Notes: generated by a model from the sequence alone, not told the origin. DNA of 37,189 bases from Oleispira sp963933055 (GCA_963933055.1 CAWVSY010000037.1:1-37189), one strand, 5' to 3'. Positions 26,740 through 36,105 are shown, counted from the first letter of the stretch. Made by a program: numbers and translations.

Positions 26740-26785
26740 ACTACAGACCTAAGATTATCAACGTTCATTAAATACGAGACCGCCC

Positions 26786-27667
26786 ATGAGTAGCTCCGCT
26801 ACAGTTACCAGTGCTGACCGCTTAACCTTTACCGGTTTCTTGGCCGCGTTGCTGCATGCTGCGCTAATTCTGGGCATTAGCTTTACCACCACAGATTCTA
26901 GTCAAATATCATCGACTCTTGAAGTCACACTGGCGAGCTATAAAAGTAATGAAGCCCCCGACAAAGCTGACTTTTTAGCGCAAGAAAATCAACAAGGTAG
27001 CGGCACCCTTGACGAAGCCAAAATGCTAACCACCGATGTGGATGCCGAATTTGATGCTAATAGCATTCAGCAAACATCGCCACAGCAACAGCAAGCCAGC
27101 GCACCAAAAGTAAAGCCTGAACAATCAGCGTTGATATCAACGACCAACAGCGCTCGCCTTAAAACCCAAATTGCCCCAGAACAAGACGCCGCCGAAGCAA
27201 GCGATGTTCCAGACGGCCCGCAAAAATCATTATTAACACGCAGTCTTGAAATCGCCAGCTTAGAAGCCAAGCTAGACAATCAACGCCAAATCTATGCCAA
27301 AGCGCCCCGTATTCAACGCTTGACCGCAGCCTCTACACTCAAAGCCAACGACGCTTATTATGTGAATAGCTGGCGTCGTAAAATCGAGAATATGGGTCGC
27401 ATTAACTACCCCCGCGAAGCCGAAAACTGCTTTAACCAATGCTCATTACGCCTTATGGTCTCGATTAACCCTGATGGCACCATTAATAATTTGAAAGTAT
27501 TGAAATCTTCTGGCAAAAAAGTCCTTGATGATGCAGCTATTCGTATTGTTCGACGCTCGGCTCCTTTTGCGCCTTTTACCGAAGAGATGAAGCGAGACAT
27601 TGATCAGCTAGAAATTATTCGCACCTGGCAATTCAAAGGTAATCGCTATATGACGGAAGTAAACTAA
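26786..27667 (+). CDS. tonB: TonB-family energy transducer
   Basis: 293 residues. One N-terminal membrane anchor (about 15-35, FTGFLAALLHAALILGISF), a Gln/Ala-rich periplasmic linker, and a C-terminal TonB domain (about 200-290) with YPREAENCFNQCSLRLMVSINPDGTI and the closing WQFKGN. It would carry proton-motive energy from ExbBD to an outer-membrane receptor. No exbBD is nearby. In Pseudomonas the tonB gene at this position (tonB3) is needed for twitching and pilus assembly, which suits the pilus-gene setting. Its TAA overlaps the yqgE ATG by one base. Confidence 0.88.
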   Translation: MSSSATVTSADRLTFTGFLAALLHAALILGISFTTTDSSQISSTLEVTLASYKSNEAPDKADFLAQENQQGSGTLDEAKMLTTDVDAEFDANSIQQTSPQQQQASAPKVKPEQSALISTTNSARLKTQIAPEQDAAEASDVPDGPQKSLLTRSLEIASLEAKLDNQRQIYAKAPRIQRLTAASTLKANDAYYVNSWRRKIENMGRINYPREAENCFNQCSLRLMVSINPDGTINNLKVLKSSGKKVLDDAAIRIVRRSAPFAPFTEEMKRDIDQLEIIRTWQFKGNRYMTEVN

Positions 27668-28233
27668 TGACAGCCTCTGATTCATTCAGCAGCTTAAAAC
27701 ACCATTTTTTAATCGCAATGCCTGCGCTAAAAGACTCCTCTTTTGAACACAGTGTCACCTATATTTGCAGCCACGATGGTGATGGCGCAATGGGCATTGT
27801 GATTAACCAGCCGACTGATTTAGATCTTAGCGAAGTCTTAGAGCAGCTTGAAATTGAAGGCGCTCATGGGCATGACCATACCGTGCTATTAGGTGGCCCA
27901 GTGCATCAAGATCATGGCTTTATCCTACATAAAGACAAAGGTGACTGGCGCTCTACCCTATCGGTTAACGATGACATCCATGTCAGTACCTCAAAAGATA
28001 TTCTCACCTCTCTTGCGCAAGGCACAGGGCCTAGCAACTATAAAGTTGCCTTAGGTTATGCAGGTTGGTCAGCCGGACAACTGGAGCAGGAGTTACTCGA
28101 CAACGCCTGGATCACCGTGGAAGCCAGCGCCGATATTATTTTCAATACCCCAGAGAACGAAATGTACCAAGCCGCCTTAAAGCTGCTAGGCATCAACGAA
28201 GGTTTTCTCAGTTCAGACGCAGGTCACGCATAA
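27667..28233 (+). CDS. yqgE: YqgE/AlgH family protein
   Basis: 188 residues of the UPF0301 family: HFLIAMPALKDSSFEHSVTYICSHDGDGAMGIVINQP at the start, LLGGPVHQDHGFILH in the middle, and a VALGYAGWSAGQLEQEL stretch. The fold is known but the biochemical function is not; AlgH has been linked to alginate regulation in Pseudomonas. It overlaps tonB and ruvX by one base each (TAATG), showing tight coupling. Almost always next to ruvX. Confidence 0.95.
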   Translation: MTASDSFSSLKHHFLIAMPALKDSSFEHSVTYICSHDGDGAMGIVINQPTDLDLSEVLEQLEIEGAHGHDHTVLLGGPVHQDHGFILHKDKGDWRSTLSVNDDIHVSTSKDILTSLAQGTGPSNYKVALGYAGWSAGQLEQELLDNAWITVEASADIIFNTPENEMYQAALKLLGINEGFLSSDAGHA

Positions 28234-28673
28234 TGGCACAGGTATACGATCATTGGATGGCCTTTGATTTTGGCACTCAGCGCATCGGCATTGCGGTTGG
28301 CCAGCGCATTACTGGCAAAGCGACTCCGATTGAGCCGATTAAAGCCCGTGATGGCATCCCTAACTGGGAACAGCTCGGAAAAATCATTGAAGAATGGCAG
28401 CCGCAAGCCTTCCTGACTGGCCTACCCCTAAACATGGATGGTAGTCCAAGTGACTTAAGTCGCCGCGCTAATAAATTTGCCAACCGTTTAGAAGGGCGTT
28501 TTCATAAGCCGTCTTTCACCCATGACGAACGCCTGACCAGCTATGAAGCAAAAGGTCGTGTCATCGAAATGGGCGGCAACCGCAATTTTGGCGAAAACTC
28601 AGTTGATGGCATTGCCGCACAGCTCATTTTAGAAAGTTTTTTGAATCAGTATCAATCTGATCAAAACGAATAA
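28233..28673 (+). CDS. ruvX: RuvX/YqgF Holliday-junction resolvase-like nuclease
   Basis: 146 residues with an RNase H-like fold: AFDFGTQRIGIAVGQ (catalytic Asp12), FLTGLPLNMDGSPSD, DERLTSYEAK (second acidic residue), and ENSVDGIAAQLILES (final Asp). The family is linked to 16S rRNA 5'-end maturation and possibly junction cleavage. The ATG at 28233 overlaps the yqgE stop. The frame stays open upstream to 28065, but that part lies in another frame of yqgE and has no family character. Confidence 0.95.
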   Translation: MAQVYDHWMAFDFGTQRIGIAVGQRITGKATPIEPIKARDGIPNWEQLGKIIEEWQPQAFLTGLPLNMDGSPSDLSRRANKFANRLEGRFHKPSFTHDERLTSYEAKGRVIEMGGNRNFGENSVDGIAAQLILESFLNQYQSDQNE

Positions 28674-28683
28674 GGATTCGTTG

Positions 28684-29190
28684 ATGACAAACGTAAATAT
28701 CACACTGCCGGATGCTGAAGTTCTATGCCAGCAACTGATCAAAGACGTGCAAACACTCATCCAAGAAAAAAACCTACAGAAGCCTCTTATCATTGGGATT
28801 CGCACAGGTGGAGCTTGGTTAGCTGAACGTTTACAGAAAGCGCTCAATCTTGCTGAACTGGGTATTTTAGACATTAGCTTTTATCGTGATGACTTCGATG
28901 AGCGTGGATTATCAAGCCAAGCAAAAGGCTCTGAACTGCCAGACTCCATTGAAAATCGCGACATTATTTTGGTCGATGATGTACTCATGAGCGGGCGCAC
29001 CATTCGTGCAGCCATGAACGAAATATTCGATTATGGCCGTCCTGCGAGTATTAAATTGGTTTGCCTTATCGACGTTGGCCAACGCCAACTACCTATTCAA
29101 ACAGATTTAGTAGGCGCTACTCTTACGGTAGAAAGTGGTAAAAAAGTGAAGCTGTCAGGACCTAGCCCACTACTACTTTCAGTAGATTAA
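28684..29190 (+). CDS. pyrR: PyrR bifunctional regulator/uracil phosphoribosyltransferase
   Basis: 168 residues of the phosphoribosyltransferase fold, with IGIRTGGAWLAERL for phosphate contact and the PRPP loop ILVDDVLMSGRTIRAAM (about 95-111). In Gram-positives PyrR attenuates pyr mRNA. In gammaproteobacteria of this layout it is better regarded as a UPRTase with unproven regulation, as I see no antiterminator in the 10-base gap before it. ATG 28684 is used with AAGGA eight bases upstream; the TTG at 28681 is not needed. Confidence 0.92.
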   Translation: MTNVNITLPDAEVLCQQLIKDVQTLIQEKNLQKPLIIGIRTGGAWLAERLQKALNLAELGILDISFYRDDFDERGLSSQAKGSELPDSIENRDIILVDDVLMSGRTIRAAMNEIFDYGRPASIKLVCLIDVGQRQLPIQTDLVGATLTVESGKKVKLSGPSPLLLSVD

Positions 29191-29223
29191 TTCTCCATCG
29201 ACTAACTTGAAATTGATTATATT

Positions 29224-30231
29224 ATGACACGCCATTCAGACCCTACTCAGGTACAACTAACGGCCGATGGACGCTTAAAACACTTCTTAACCACAGAAGG
29301 TTTGAGCAAAGCGCTATTAACCGAAATTCTAGACCTTGCCGATTCTTTCATTAGTACCCAAGAACGAGCGGTTAAGAAAGTCCCCTTGTTACGCGGTAAA
29401 ACTGTCGTTAACTTATTCTTTGAAAACTCAACTCGCACGCGCTCAACCTTCGAACTGGCGGCAAAACGCTTAAGTGCTGACATTTTGAATTTAGACATTG
29501 CCAGCTCCGCAACCTCCAAGGGTGAAACCCTGATGGACACCTTGTGGAACCTAGAAGCCATGTATAGCGACATGTTTGTGGTTCGTCATGCCGATAGCGG
29601 TGCCGCACACTTTATTGCCGAACAAGTAACGCCTGGTGTTGCCATTATCAATGCCGGTGATGGCCGCCACGCACACCCAACTCAAGCCATGCTCGACATG
29701 CTGACCATCCGTCGTCATAAAGGTTCGATTGAAGGCAAAACCGTCGCGATTGTTGGTGATATTCTGCATTCCCGCGTTGCTCGCTCACAGATTCATGCCC
29801 TGAAAACACTTGGCGCAAAAGAAATTCGCGTCATTGGACCAGCAACACTGGTACCGAAAGAAATGGCGGATTTAGGGGCCAGTATTCATTACGACATGAC
29901 TCAAGGCCTAAAAGATGCAGATGTGGTCATTATGCTGCGCCTGCAGAAAGAGCGCATGTCAGATGCTTTATTACCAAGCGAAGGTGAATATTTCAAGCTG
30001 TACGGTTTAACCGAAGAGAAGCTAACACTAGCCAAGCCAGATGCCATTGTGATGCACCCAGGCCCCATCAACCGCGGGGTTGAAATTGACTCAGCCGTCG
30101 CCGATGGTGAACAATCCGTCATCCTAAATCAAGTCAGTTACGGCATTGCCGTTCGTATGGCAGTAATGGCCATGGCTATGAGTGGCCAAGCCTCAGAGCA
30201 AGCAAAACAAAAAGCAGGAGATGACGCATGA
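29224..30231 (+). CDS. pyrB: Aspartate carbamoyltransferase catalytic subunit
   Basis: Second step of pyrimidine synthesis: carbamoyl phosphate plus aspartate. 335 residues with the carbamoyl-phosphate motif FFENSTRTRSTFE (about 65-77), HPTQAMLDM at about 152-160, and a late MHPGPINRGVEI. The length and N-terminal extension match Pseudomonas-type class A enzymes, which form a complex with a dihydroorotase-like PyrC' rather than with PyrI. There is no pyrI in the window. It overlaps pyrC' by four bases (ATGA). Confidence 0.96.
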   Translation: MTRHSDPTQVQLTADGRLKHFLTTEGLSKALLTEILDLADSFISTQERAVKKVPLLRGKTVVNLFFENSTRTRSTFELAAKRLSADILNLDIASSATSKGETLMDTLWNLEAMYSDMFVVRHADSGAAHFIAEQVTPGVAIINAGDGRHAHPTQAMLDMLTIRRHKGSIEGKTVAIVGDILHSRVARSQIHALKTLGAKEIRVIGPATLVPKEMADLGASIHYDMTQGLKDADVVIMLRLQKERMSDALLPSEGEYFKLYGLTEEKLTLAKPDAIVMHPGPINRGVEIDSAVADGEQSVILNQVSYGIAVRMAVMAMAMSGQASEQAKQKAGDDA

Positions 30232-31475
30232 GCACGCTAACCCTAACCCATGCGCAACTGCTAGACCCAAGCCAAGCGCTAAATCAGTTAAGTAATGTCG
30301 TGATTGAAGAAGGCATTATTACGGCCATTACTGCGGCCAAAAAATCCACATCGACGCACGATGAATTGAATGCAAATAATGCATTACTGATGCCCGCACT
30401 GATCGACTTGAGTGCGCAAATTAGCAATGCTAATAGCGAAACTTTAGCGGCAGCCAAAGGGGGGATTAGCCAATTATGCGCCCAACCAAGCCATAAATCG
30501 TTTATCGATACACCGGCTGGGGTCAGCTTAATTCAGCAAGCATCTGTGAGTGCCAATAATAGCGAACTATTACCGATAGGCGCACTGACCCATGGTTTAG
30601 CCGGCGATCAGTTATCGAATATGTTCAGCCTCAAGCAGGCAGGCTGTATGGCATTATCAAACGCCAGAGCACCCATCAAAAATGCCTTGGTTTTGCGACG
30701 CATTATGGAATACGCCGCGACTCACGATATTCTTATCATGCTCACCGCTGAAGACATCAACCTAAGCGCTAATGGTAAAATGCACGAAGGTCCAACAGCG
30801 AATCGCTTAGGGCTAACCGGCATTGCCGAAGTGGCTGAAACCACGTCTCTAGCCCAACAGCTACTACTGATTGAACTCACAGGCTGTCGCGCACACTTTA
30901 GTCAACTCAGCTGTGGTCGCTCGGTCGATATGATTCGCAATGCTCAAGCTCAAGGCTTAGCCGTGAGCGCAGACGTAGCCATCGCCAACCTAATGTTTAC
31001 AGATGCCGATGTGAATGGCTTTGATAGCACCTTTAACGTACAGCCTCCGCTTCGCAGTGAAGCGGATCGTAAGGCGTTATTAGCCGGTGTGAATGACGGT
31101 ACATTAGCCATCTGTTCGAACCACCAGCCGAAAGACATTGCCGCTAAAAAAGCCCCTTTCGCCGCCGCAGAATCTGGCATGAGTATTCTTGATAGTTGGC
31201 TATCTATGATGCTAACACTGGTGAAAAATGAAGAGCTTGAACTGAGCGCAATGATCAATGCTAGCTCAATTTTACCCGCTAAAATTTTGGGTTTAAGCCA
31301 AGGCATTCACATCGGTCAGCCTGCTAATTTGATTCTGGTGAATCAACATACTGAGGTTTGCTATCACCAAGAAGACTTACTCTCTTCAGGAAAAAATAGC
31401 CCAATCTTAGGGACTACACTGGTTGGCCAAGTTCAGCTAACCATGAGTGCTGGACGTCAAGTTTACCGTGCTTAA
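30228..31475 (+). CDS. pyrC': Dihydroorotase-like non-catalytic subunit PyrC'
   Basis: 415 residues of the amidohydrolase (dihydroorotase) fold, but the zinc-binding residues are missing. Where active enzymes have D-x-H-x-H there is IDLSAQ (59-64; Ser62 and Gln64), and the DHAPH motif is NHQPK with Asp replaced by Asn. Some features remain (HFSQLS, EGPTANRLGLTGIAE). This is the known Pseudomonas PyrC', a structural partner needed for PyrB assembly, not an enzyme. The real dihydroorotase must be elsewhere. Last gene of the series, followed by a strong terminator. Confidence 0.92.
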   Translation: MSTLTLTHAQLLDPSQALNQLSNVVIEEGIITAITAAKKSTSTHDELNANNALLMPALIDLSAQISNANSETLAAAKGGISQLCAQPSHKSFIDTPAGVSLIQQASVSANNSELLPIGALTHGLAGDQLSNMFSLKQAGCMALSNARAPIKNALVLRRIMEYAATHDILIMLTAEDINLSANGKMHEGPTANRLGLTGIAEVAETTSLAQQLLLIELTGCRAHFSQLSCGRSVDMIRNAQAQGLAVSADVAIANLMFTDADVNGFDSTFNVQPPLRSEADRKALLAGVNDGTLAICSNHQPKDIAAKKAPFAAAESGMSILDSWLSMMLTLVKNEELELSAMINASSILPAKILGLSQGIHIGQPANLILVNQHTEVCYHQEDLLSSGKNSPILGTTLVGQVQLTMSAGRQVYRA

Positions 31476-31500
31476 CCTAGGTTGATAAAAGAGGGTTGTT

Positions 31501-31535
31501 AACAAGAGCTTACTTTGCCGTAAGCTCTTGTTTTT
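31501..31535 (+). terminator. Intrinsic terminator of the gshB-pyrC' series, inside the convergent gene's 3' end
   Basis: AACAAGAGCTTAC (31501-31513) pairs perfectly with GTAAGCTCTTGTT (31520-31532) around TTTGCC, running into five T (31531-31535). The hairpin includes the stop codon and last seven codons of the GGDEF/EAL gene on -. There is no T-run on the - side, so it works best for +. Confidence 0.85.
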
Positions 31536-34500
31536 GCCAGCGAGAGAATAGCTCGTCTTTCGAGATCGGTTTACAGTACAAATATCCCTGCACATAATCA
31601 CAGCCTTGCGCTTGCAAAAATGCCTCATGCTCACGTGTTTCAACACCCTCCGCCAATACATCAATTTCTAATTGACCTGCCATCGCAATAATCGCGCTAA
31701 CAATGGCCTTATCGCTGCTGTCTGTGGTGATATCACGAATAAAAGACTGATCGATTTTCAATACATCAATGGGAAATTGCTTCAAGTAACTCAGCGAAGA
31801 ATACCCTGTCCCAAAATCATCAATTGCTAACGTAATGCCCAAGTCCCGCATGACATTAAGAATGTTTAATGTCTCTCTCACATCATCAATCAGAATACTC
31901 TCTGTCAGCTCTAAAGCTAACAATTCAGCAGGGTATTGATATTTTACCAACGCATTTCTAATAACATCGGTTAAATGCTTACCATGACGAAACTGGAAAG
32001 CAGAAACATTAATGGCGACTTTAATTTTAGGAAAGCCTTTATCTTGCAAAGCTTTCATTTCGCGGCAGGCCGTCTCTATAACCCAGTCGCCAATTTGACC
32101 AATTAACCCCGTATCTTCTGCCAAATGAATAAATTCTGCAGGCGCTATGATTCCTTGTTCAGGGTCAATCCATCGAATCAAGGCTTCGGTGCCAATAATC
32201 TCACCGGTTTTTAAATCCATTTGCGGCTGATAGAAAAGTTGAAAATGTTTCTCTTCAATAGCATGGCGTAATTTGTTTTCTAATAGCAGGCGATGATGAG
32301 CCTGTTTATTCATTTCGGGCATGAAGAACTGGAAGTTATTTTTACCTTCTTCTTTTGCGTAGTACATGGCCATGTCGGCATTGCGTAGCAGCTCGTCATG
32401 ACTCTGGCCATCATTGGGGTAAACCGCAATACCAATGCTGCTACCAATCACTACCTGATGCCCTGACAGATTCATCGGGAATGAAAGCTTTTGAAGAATA
32501 TTATCAGCAATCTGTGCGATCTTTTTAATCTGCCGCATGCCCGATAAAACGATGGTGAATTCGTCGCCACCTTGGCGTGAAACGGTATCTTCGCTGCGCA
32601 CTTGAGACTGAAAAATATTGGCAACATGCTTCAATAATTCATCACCATAGTTATGCCCTAATGAATCGTTTACGGTTTTAAAGTTATCAAGATCAAATAC
32701 CATCACCGCAACCATAGTATCCGGAGAACGCTGTGCATGCTCTAGCGCCTGCTGAAGTCGATCGGATAGCAAGCGTCGATTAGGTAAATTCGTTAGCGGA
32801 TCATAAAACGCCAGCTGGGCAATGGTCTGCTGAGCATCGTGCAAATCGGTATTATCTTCCGAGGTTGATACAAAGTGAGTAACGTCTCCGCCTTCATTTC
32901 TGATTGGCGTAATAGATTGCAAAGCCCAATAAAGCGAACCGTCTTTACGCTGATTACGAATTTGGCCACTCCACTCGCGACCTGCTTTTAGCGTACGGTT
33001 TATGCCCTCGTAGGTATCATCATCGGTATAGCGACTGCGCAAAATATCAGGGGTTTTATCTAAGAGCTCCGCTAAAACATAGCCATTTAATACAGTAAAT
33101 GCTCTGTTCACATATTCAATTTTAAAATCGGTACCCATAATCAAAATGGCATGAGCATTCTGCTCAACAACTTGCGATAGCTGTTGTATTTTTGCCTCCG
33201 CCTGCAGACGCTTTTGTCTTTCTTGCAGCCGCAGCATTGCCGTGCCGATGTCGCGTCCGAGAGAGGCTAATAAAGCCAGCATTTCGTCATCAAACACATC
33301 ACGCTGTTCAGAGTACATTGTGTAAATACCAACGACCTTGCCACTTACCGACAAAGGTACCGCGGCCAACGCTAAGTATCCTCGTTCTTTTGCAGCATCG
33401 CGCCAAGGTGAGAAATCCGCATCTAATTGGGTATTGTTCACACAGACAACTCGATTCAATTTCGCGGCTTGGCCAACAGGGCCACGGGCCAACGCAGAAT
33501 CATCAACCCGTATTTCCATCGTGCGCAAATAGCCCGACTCATCACCCGCATGAGCTTGTGGCTTAACGATATGATTATTAATCAAACCAATCCAAGCCAT
33601 TTTGAAGCCGCCATACTCAACCGCAAACTCACAAATGTCGGCGAATAGCATTTGTCTCGAAGTCGCATCAGCAATGGCTTTATTCGTCTGGCTTAATACC
33701 GTATATAAACGATTGAAGGTTTCTGAGCGTTGCTGTGCTTCCACGGCCTCTGTAATGTCTCGACGCACATGCACCATGGCTAACGAAAGCTCGCCATGGC
33801 CAACCGGAGAAAGAGATACTTCAAACCATGTTTTCTGTATTGCGTTATGAAAAACCGACTTGGTTAAATATTTACCCGTACGAATACTCAAGCAAATTTC
33901 GCAATCCTCTTCAGCGATAGAAGGATCATGCTGTAGATCGTGGCAACGGCTGCCAATACAATCTTCTTTGCCCATATTGGCAAGCCTTCTTACCGCCTCA
34001 TTTACTTGTCGGACAATACCAGAACGTTCGACGACTAAGGTTTCATCGGGAACAGCATCATACGTATTAGCATCTCTAGCCAAGCTTTTAAACGGTTCGC
34101 GCAAGCTAGATTCAATAAGCGCAACGTATATTGCCCAAAATGATAGCAACTTAAGCATGTGCCCAAAAATAATCATAAGGTCACTGAAATCGCTGTATAA
34201 GGTAAAAGCAAACTCGGCAACGATAGTTAACAAGATAGAAAAGCTAATCAATACAAAATTTCTATGCTCAATTTCACCTCTAACCCGCCAAAAAGATACG
34301 AGAGCCGCGACCAACAAAAGAATGATGAGGTACTCAGAAATCACTTTTGTCAGGGTTAAGCCTTGGCCATCAATAAATAACGCGGGCAGCCAAGCATTAT
34401 AGATCGCCAGACAAAATAGCAACGTTATGCCCGTTAAAAGCCAAATCAGATTTCGAGGCCTAAAAGTTGAATAGATAAATAGCGGAGCAATAAGTAATAA

Positions 34501-34860
34501 GATAGCCTCTAAAAGCCGAGCGCCAATCCAGAATTGCAGACTGATATTGCCCGAGTCATGCTCAAGAAAGGGCAATCCCTTAAAGGTAAAGGTATGGCCA
34601 AGATCCAAACTGCCGATGAAGAAATACCCACAGCCTAGCAATAAAAGATAATGATTTTTCGCCAATACATAAGTATGCCAAGCAACAATCGCACTAATGA
34701 TGGCAACGCAAACAGCAAAAAACTCAACCAGAGTATGAAAAAGGGTAAAGTGAGTCAGACTTATCGGTATTAATACCAATACCATAAGTAATGGAAGCCA
34801 CCAGTGCTGAGACAAGATGATCGTCAGCACTTTATTCAGGGGGTGTAATATTCCTTGCAA
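31510..34860 (-). CDS. Membrane GGDEF/EAL cyclic-di-GMP enzyme with MASE3, PAS and GAF domains
   Basis: 1116 residues. About 1-235 are a multi-pass MASE3-like membrane sensor (LVEFFAVCVAIISAIVAWHTYV). A PAS follows (~260-375), then GAF (~385-540), a second PAS (~555-670), GGDEF (~680-845) and EAL (~860-1105). The cyclase site RQGGDEF (~763) and the inhibitory RxxD (RSED, five residues before) are intact. So are the phosphodiesterase motifs: EALIRW (~891), INVSAFQF, ELTESILIDD, DDFGTGYSSLSYLK and AEGVE. Both activities are thus possible. The first PAS has Cys301, Cys306, Cys320 and Cys323. It lies 59 bases from pilU on the same strand, so it may act with pilus genes. Confidence 0.93.
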   Translation of the reverse strand: MQGILHPLNKVLTIILSQHWWLPLLMVLVLIPISLTHFTLFHTLVEFFAVCVAIISAIVAWHTYVLAKNHYLLLLGCGYFFIGSLDLGHTFTFKGLPFLEHDSGNISLQFWIGARLLEAILLLIAPLFIYSTFRPRNLIWLLTGITLLFCLAIYNAWLPALFIDGQGLTLTKVISEYLIILLLVAALVSFWRVRGEIEHRNFVLISFSILLTIVAEFAFTLYSDFSDLMIIFGHMLKLLSFWAIYVALIESSLREPFKSLARDANTYDAVPDETLVVERSGIVRQVNEAVRRLANMGKEDCIGSRCHDLQHDPSIAEEDCEICLSIRTGKYLTKSVFHNAIQKTWFEVSLSPVGHGELSLAMVHVRRDITEAVEAQQRSETFNRLYTVLSQTNKAIADATSRQMLFADICEFAVEYGGFKMAWIGLINNHIVKPQAHAGDESGYLRTMEIRVDDSALARGPVGQAAKLNRVVCVNNTQLDADFSPWRDAAKERGYLALAAVPLSVSGKVVGIYTMYSEQRDVFDDEMLALLASLGRDIGTAMLRLQERQKRLQAEAKIQQLSQVVEQNAHAILIMGTDFKIEYVNRAFTVLNGYVLAELLDKTPDILRSRYTDDDTYEGINRTLKAGREWSGQIRNQRKDGSLYWALQSITPIRNEGGDVTHFVSTSEDNTDLHDAQQTIAQLAFYDPLTNLPNRRLLSDRLQQALEHAQRSPDTMVAVMVFDLDNFKTVNDSLGHNYGDELLKHVANIFQSQVRSEDTVSRQGGDEFTIVLSGMRQIKKIAQIADNILQKLSFPMNLSGHQVVIGSSIGIAVYPNDGQSHDELLRNADMAMYYAKEEGKNNFQFFMPEMNKQAHHRLLLENKLRHAIEEKHFQLFYQPQMDLKTGEIIGTEALIRWIDPEQGIIAPAEFIHLAEDTGLIGQIGDWVIETACREMKALQDKGFPKIKVAINVSAFQFRHGKHLTDVIRNALVKYQYPAELLALELTESILIDDVRETLNILNVMRDLGITLAIDDFGTGYSSLSYLKQFPIDVLKIDQSFIRDITTDSSDKAIVSAIIAMAGQLEIDVLAEGVETREHEAFLQAQGCDYVQGYLYCKPISKDELFSRWQKQELTAK

Positions 34861-34919
34861 GCTAAGTCCTATAATTCATGTATTAGCTAATAGCCCAATT
34901 GGCCGAATAACGAAATTCG

Positions 34920-36035
34920 CTAGTCTTGTAAGGTTAGCCCTTTAGAGGCCGCATCTAACTGATCACTATCGGTCTCTGACCCCAGCTTAATCATCAAACG
35001 TAAATCGTTAGGTGAGTCGGCATGAGAGATGGCATCTTCATACGTAATTTCACCAGATTCATACAAGGCATACAAAGCTTGGTCAAATGTTTGCATACCT
35101 TCATCGTTATTTCGGCTCATTAAAGCCTTCAGCTCATGAACATCACCCTTGCGAATAATATCTGAAACCAACGGCGTATTAATCAATACCTCAACCACGG
35201 CGCGTCGGCCTTTTCCATCAGGGGTCGGTATTAATTGCTGCGCCACAATGGCTCGTAAATTCAGCGACAAGTCCATCCAGATTTGATGATGACGCTCTGG
35301 CGGGAAAAAGTGTAAAACTCGGTCTAGCGCTTGGTTAGCATTGTTTGCGTGCAGTGTTGCTAAAGCAAGGTGGCCTGTTTCTGCAAACGTAATCGCATTC
35401 GACATAACATCCGAGCTGCGCACTTCACCAATCATAATTACATCGGGCGCTTGGCGTAGAGCGTTTTTTAAGCCAATTTCGAAACTCTCGGTATCAAGAC
35501 CCACTTCTCGCTGGGTTACGATACAGCCTTGATGTTGGTGAATGAATTCAATCGGGTCTTCAACGCTTAAAATATGGCCTTTAGTATTGCAATTACGATG
35601 GCCAATCATTGATGCTAGTGAGGTCGACTTACCCGCCCCTGTTGCCCCCACGAATAAAATCAAACCACGCTTAGCCATCGCTAGATCTTTCACGATGTCA
35701 GGAAGACCAAGTTCATCAACCGAGGGAATCTTAGTTTCAATGCGTCGTAGTACCATACCAATCACATTGCGTTGATAAAATGCACTCGCACGAAAACGTC
35801 CGATTCCTGTCGCATTAATCGCAAAGTTACATTCTTTATGCTCATCAAATTCATCGCGCTGGCGCTGATTCATCAACCCCAGAACAATGTCTCGGCTCTG
35901 CTCTGCTGCAAGCGGACTTTTCGTCAAAGGCATAATACGGCCATGCACTTTAATTGAAGCCGGGACTCCCGCGGTAATAAATAAGTCAGAGGCGTTTTTG
36001 TCCACCATGACCCGCAAGAATTTTTCCATCGACAT
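34920..36035 (-). CDS. pilU: Type IV pilus retraction ATPase PilU
   Basis: 371 residues of the GspE/PilT ATPase family: VDKNASDLFITAGVPASIKV at the start, Walker A GATGAGKST (130-138), the Walker B region LRQAPDVIMIGEVRSSDVM, and the His box ETGHLALATLHANN. PilU works with PilT in retraction and needs PilT. The C-terminal tail beyond about 345 is PilU-like and longer than that of PilT. It lies 105 bases downstream of pilT. Confidence 0.95.
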   Translation of the reverse strand: MSMEKFLRVMVDKNASDLFITAGVPASIKVHGRIMPLTKSPLAAEQSRDIVLGLMNQRQRDEFDEHKECNFAINATGIGRFRASAFYQRNVIGMVLRRIETKIPSVDELGLPDIVKDLAMAKRGLILFVGATGAGKSTSLASMIGHRNCNTKGHILSVEDPIEFIHQHQGCIVTQREVGLDTESFEIGLKNALRQAPDVIMIGEVRSSDVMSNAITFAETGHLALATLHANNANQALDRVLHFFPPERHHQIWMDLSLNLRAIVAQQLIPTPDGKGRRAVVEVLINTPLVSDIIRKGDVHELKALMSRNNDEGMQTFDQALYALYESGEITYEDAISHADSPNDLRLMIKLGSETDSDQLDAASKGLTLQD

Positions 36036-36085
36036 GGGTTGTAACTCCGAATATATAAACTTCTATACGATTTTAATTAACTGTC

Positions 36086-36105
36086 TAATTTAGAGCTCTA
36101 AATTA
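36086..36105. other. 20-bp perfect palindrome between pilT and pilU
   Basis: TAATTTAGAG is followed directly by its reverse complement. As RNA it gives an eight-base-pair stem with an AGCT loop. It sits in the 105-base gap between pilT and pilU, 51 bases before the pilU start. It might be an operator, a processing site or a weak attenuator separating the two genes. Confidence 0.5.

Noticed and set aside
28065..28232. N-terminal extension of RuvX
   Set aside because: The open frame continues into yqgE in another frame, but homologues begin at the ATG at 28233 and the extension has no family character.
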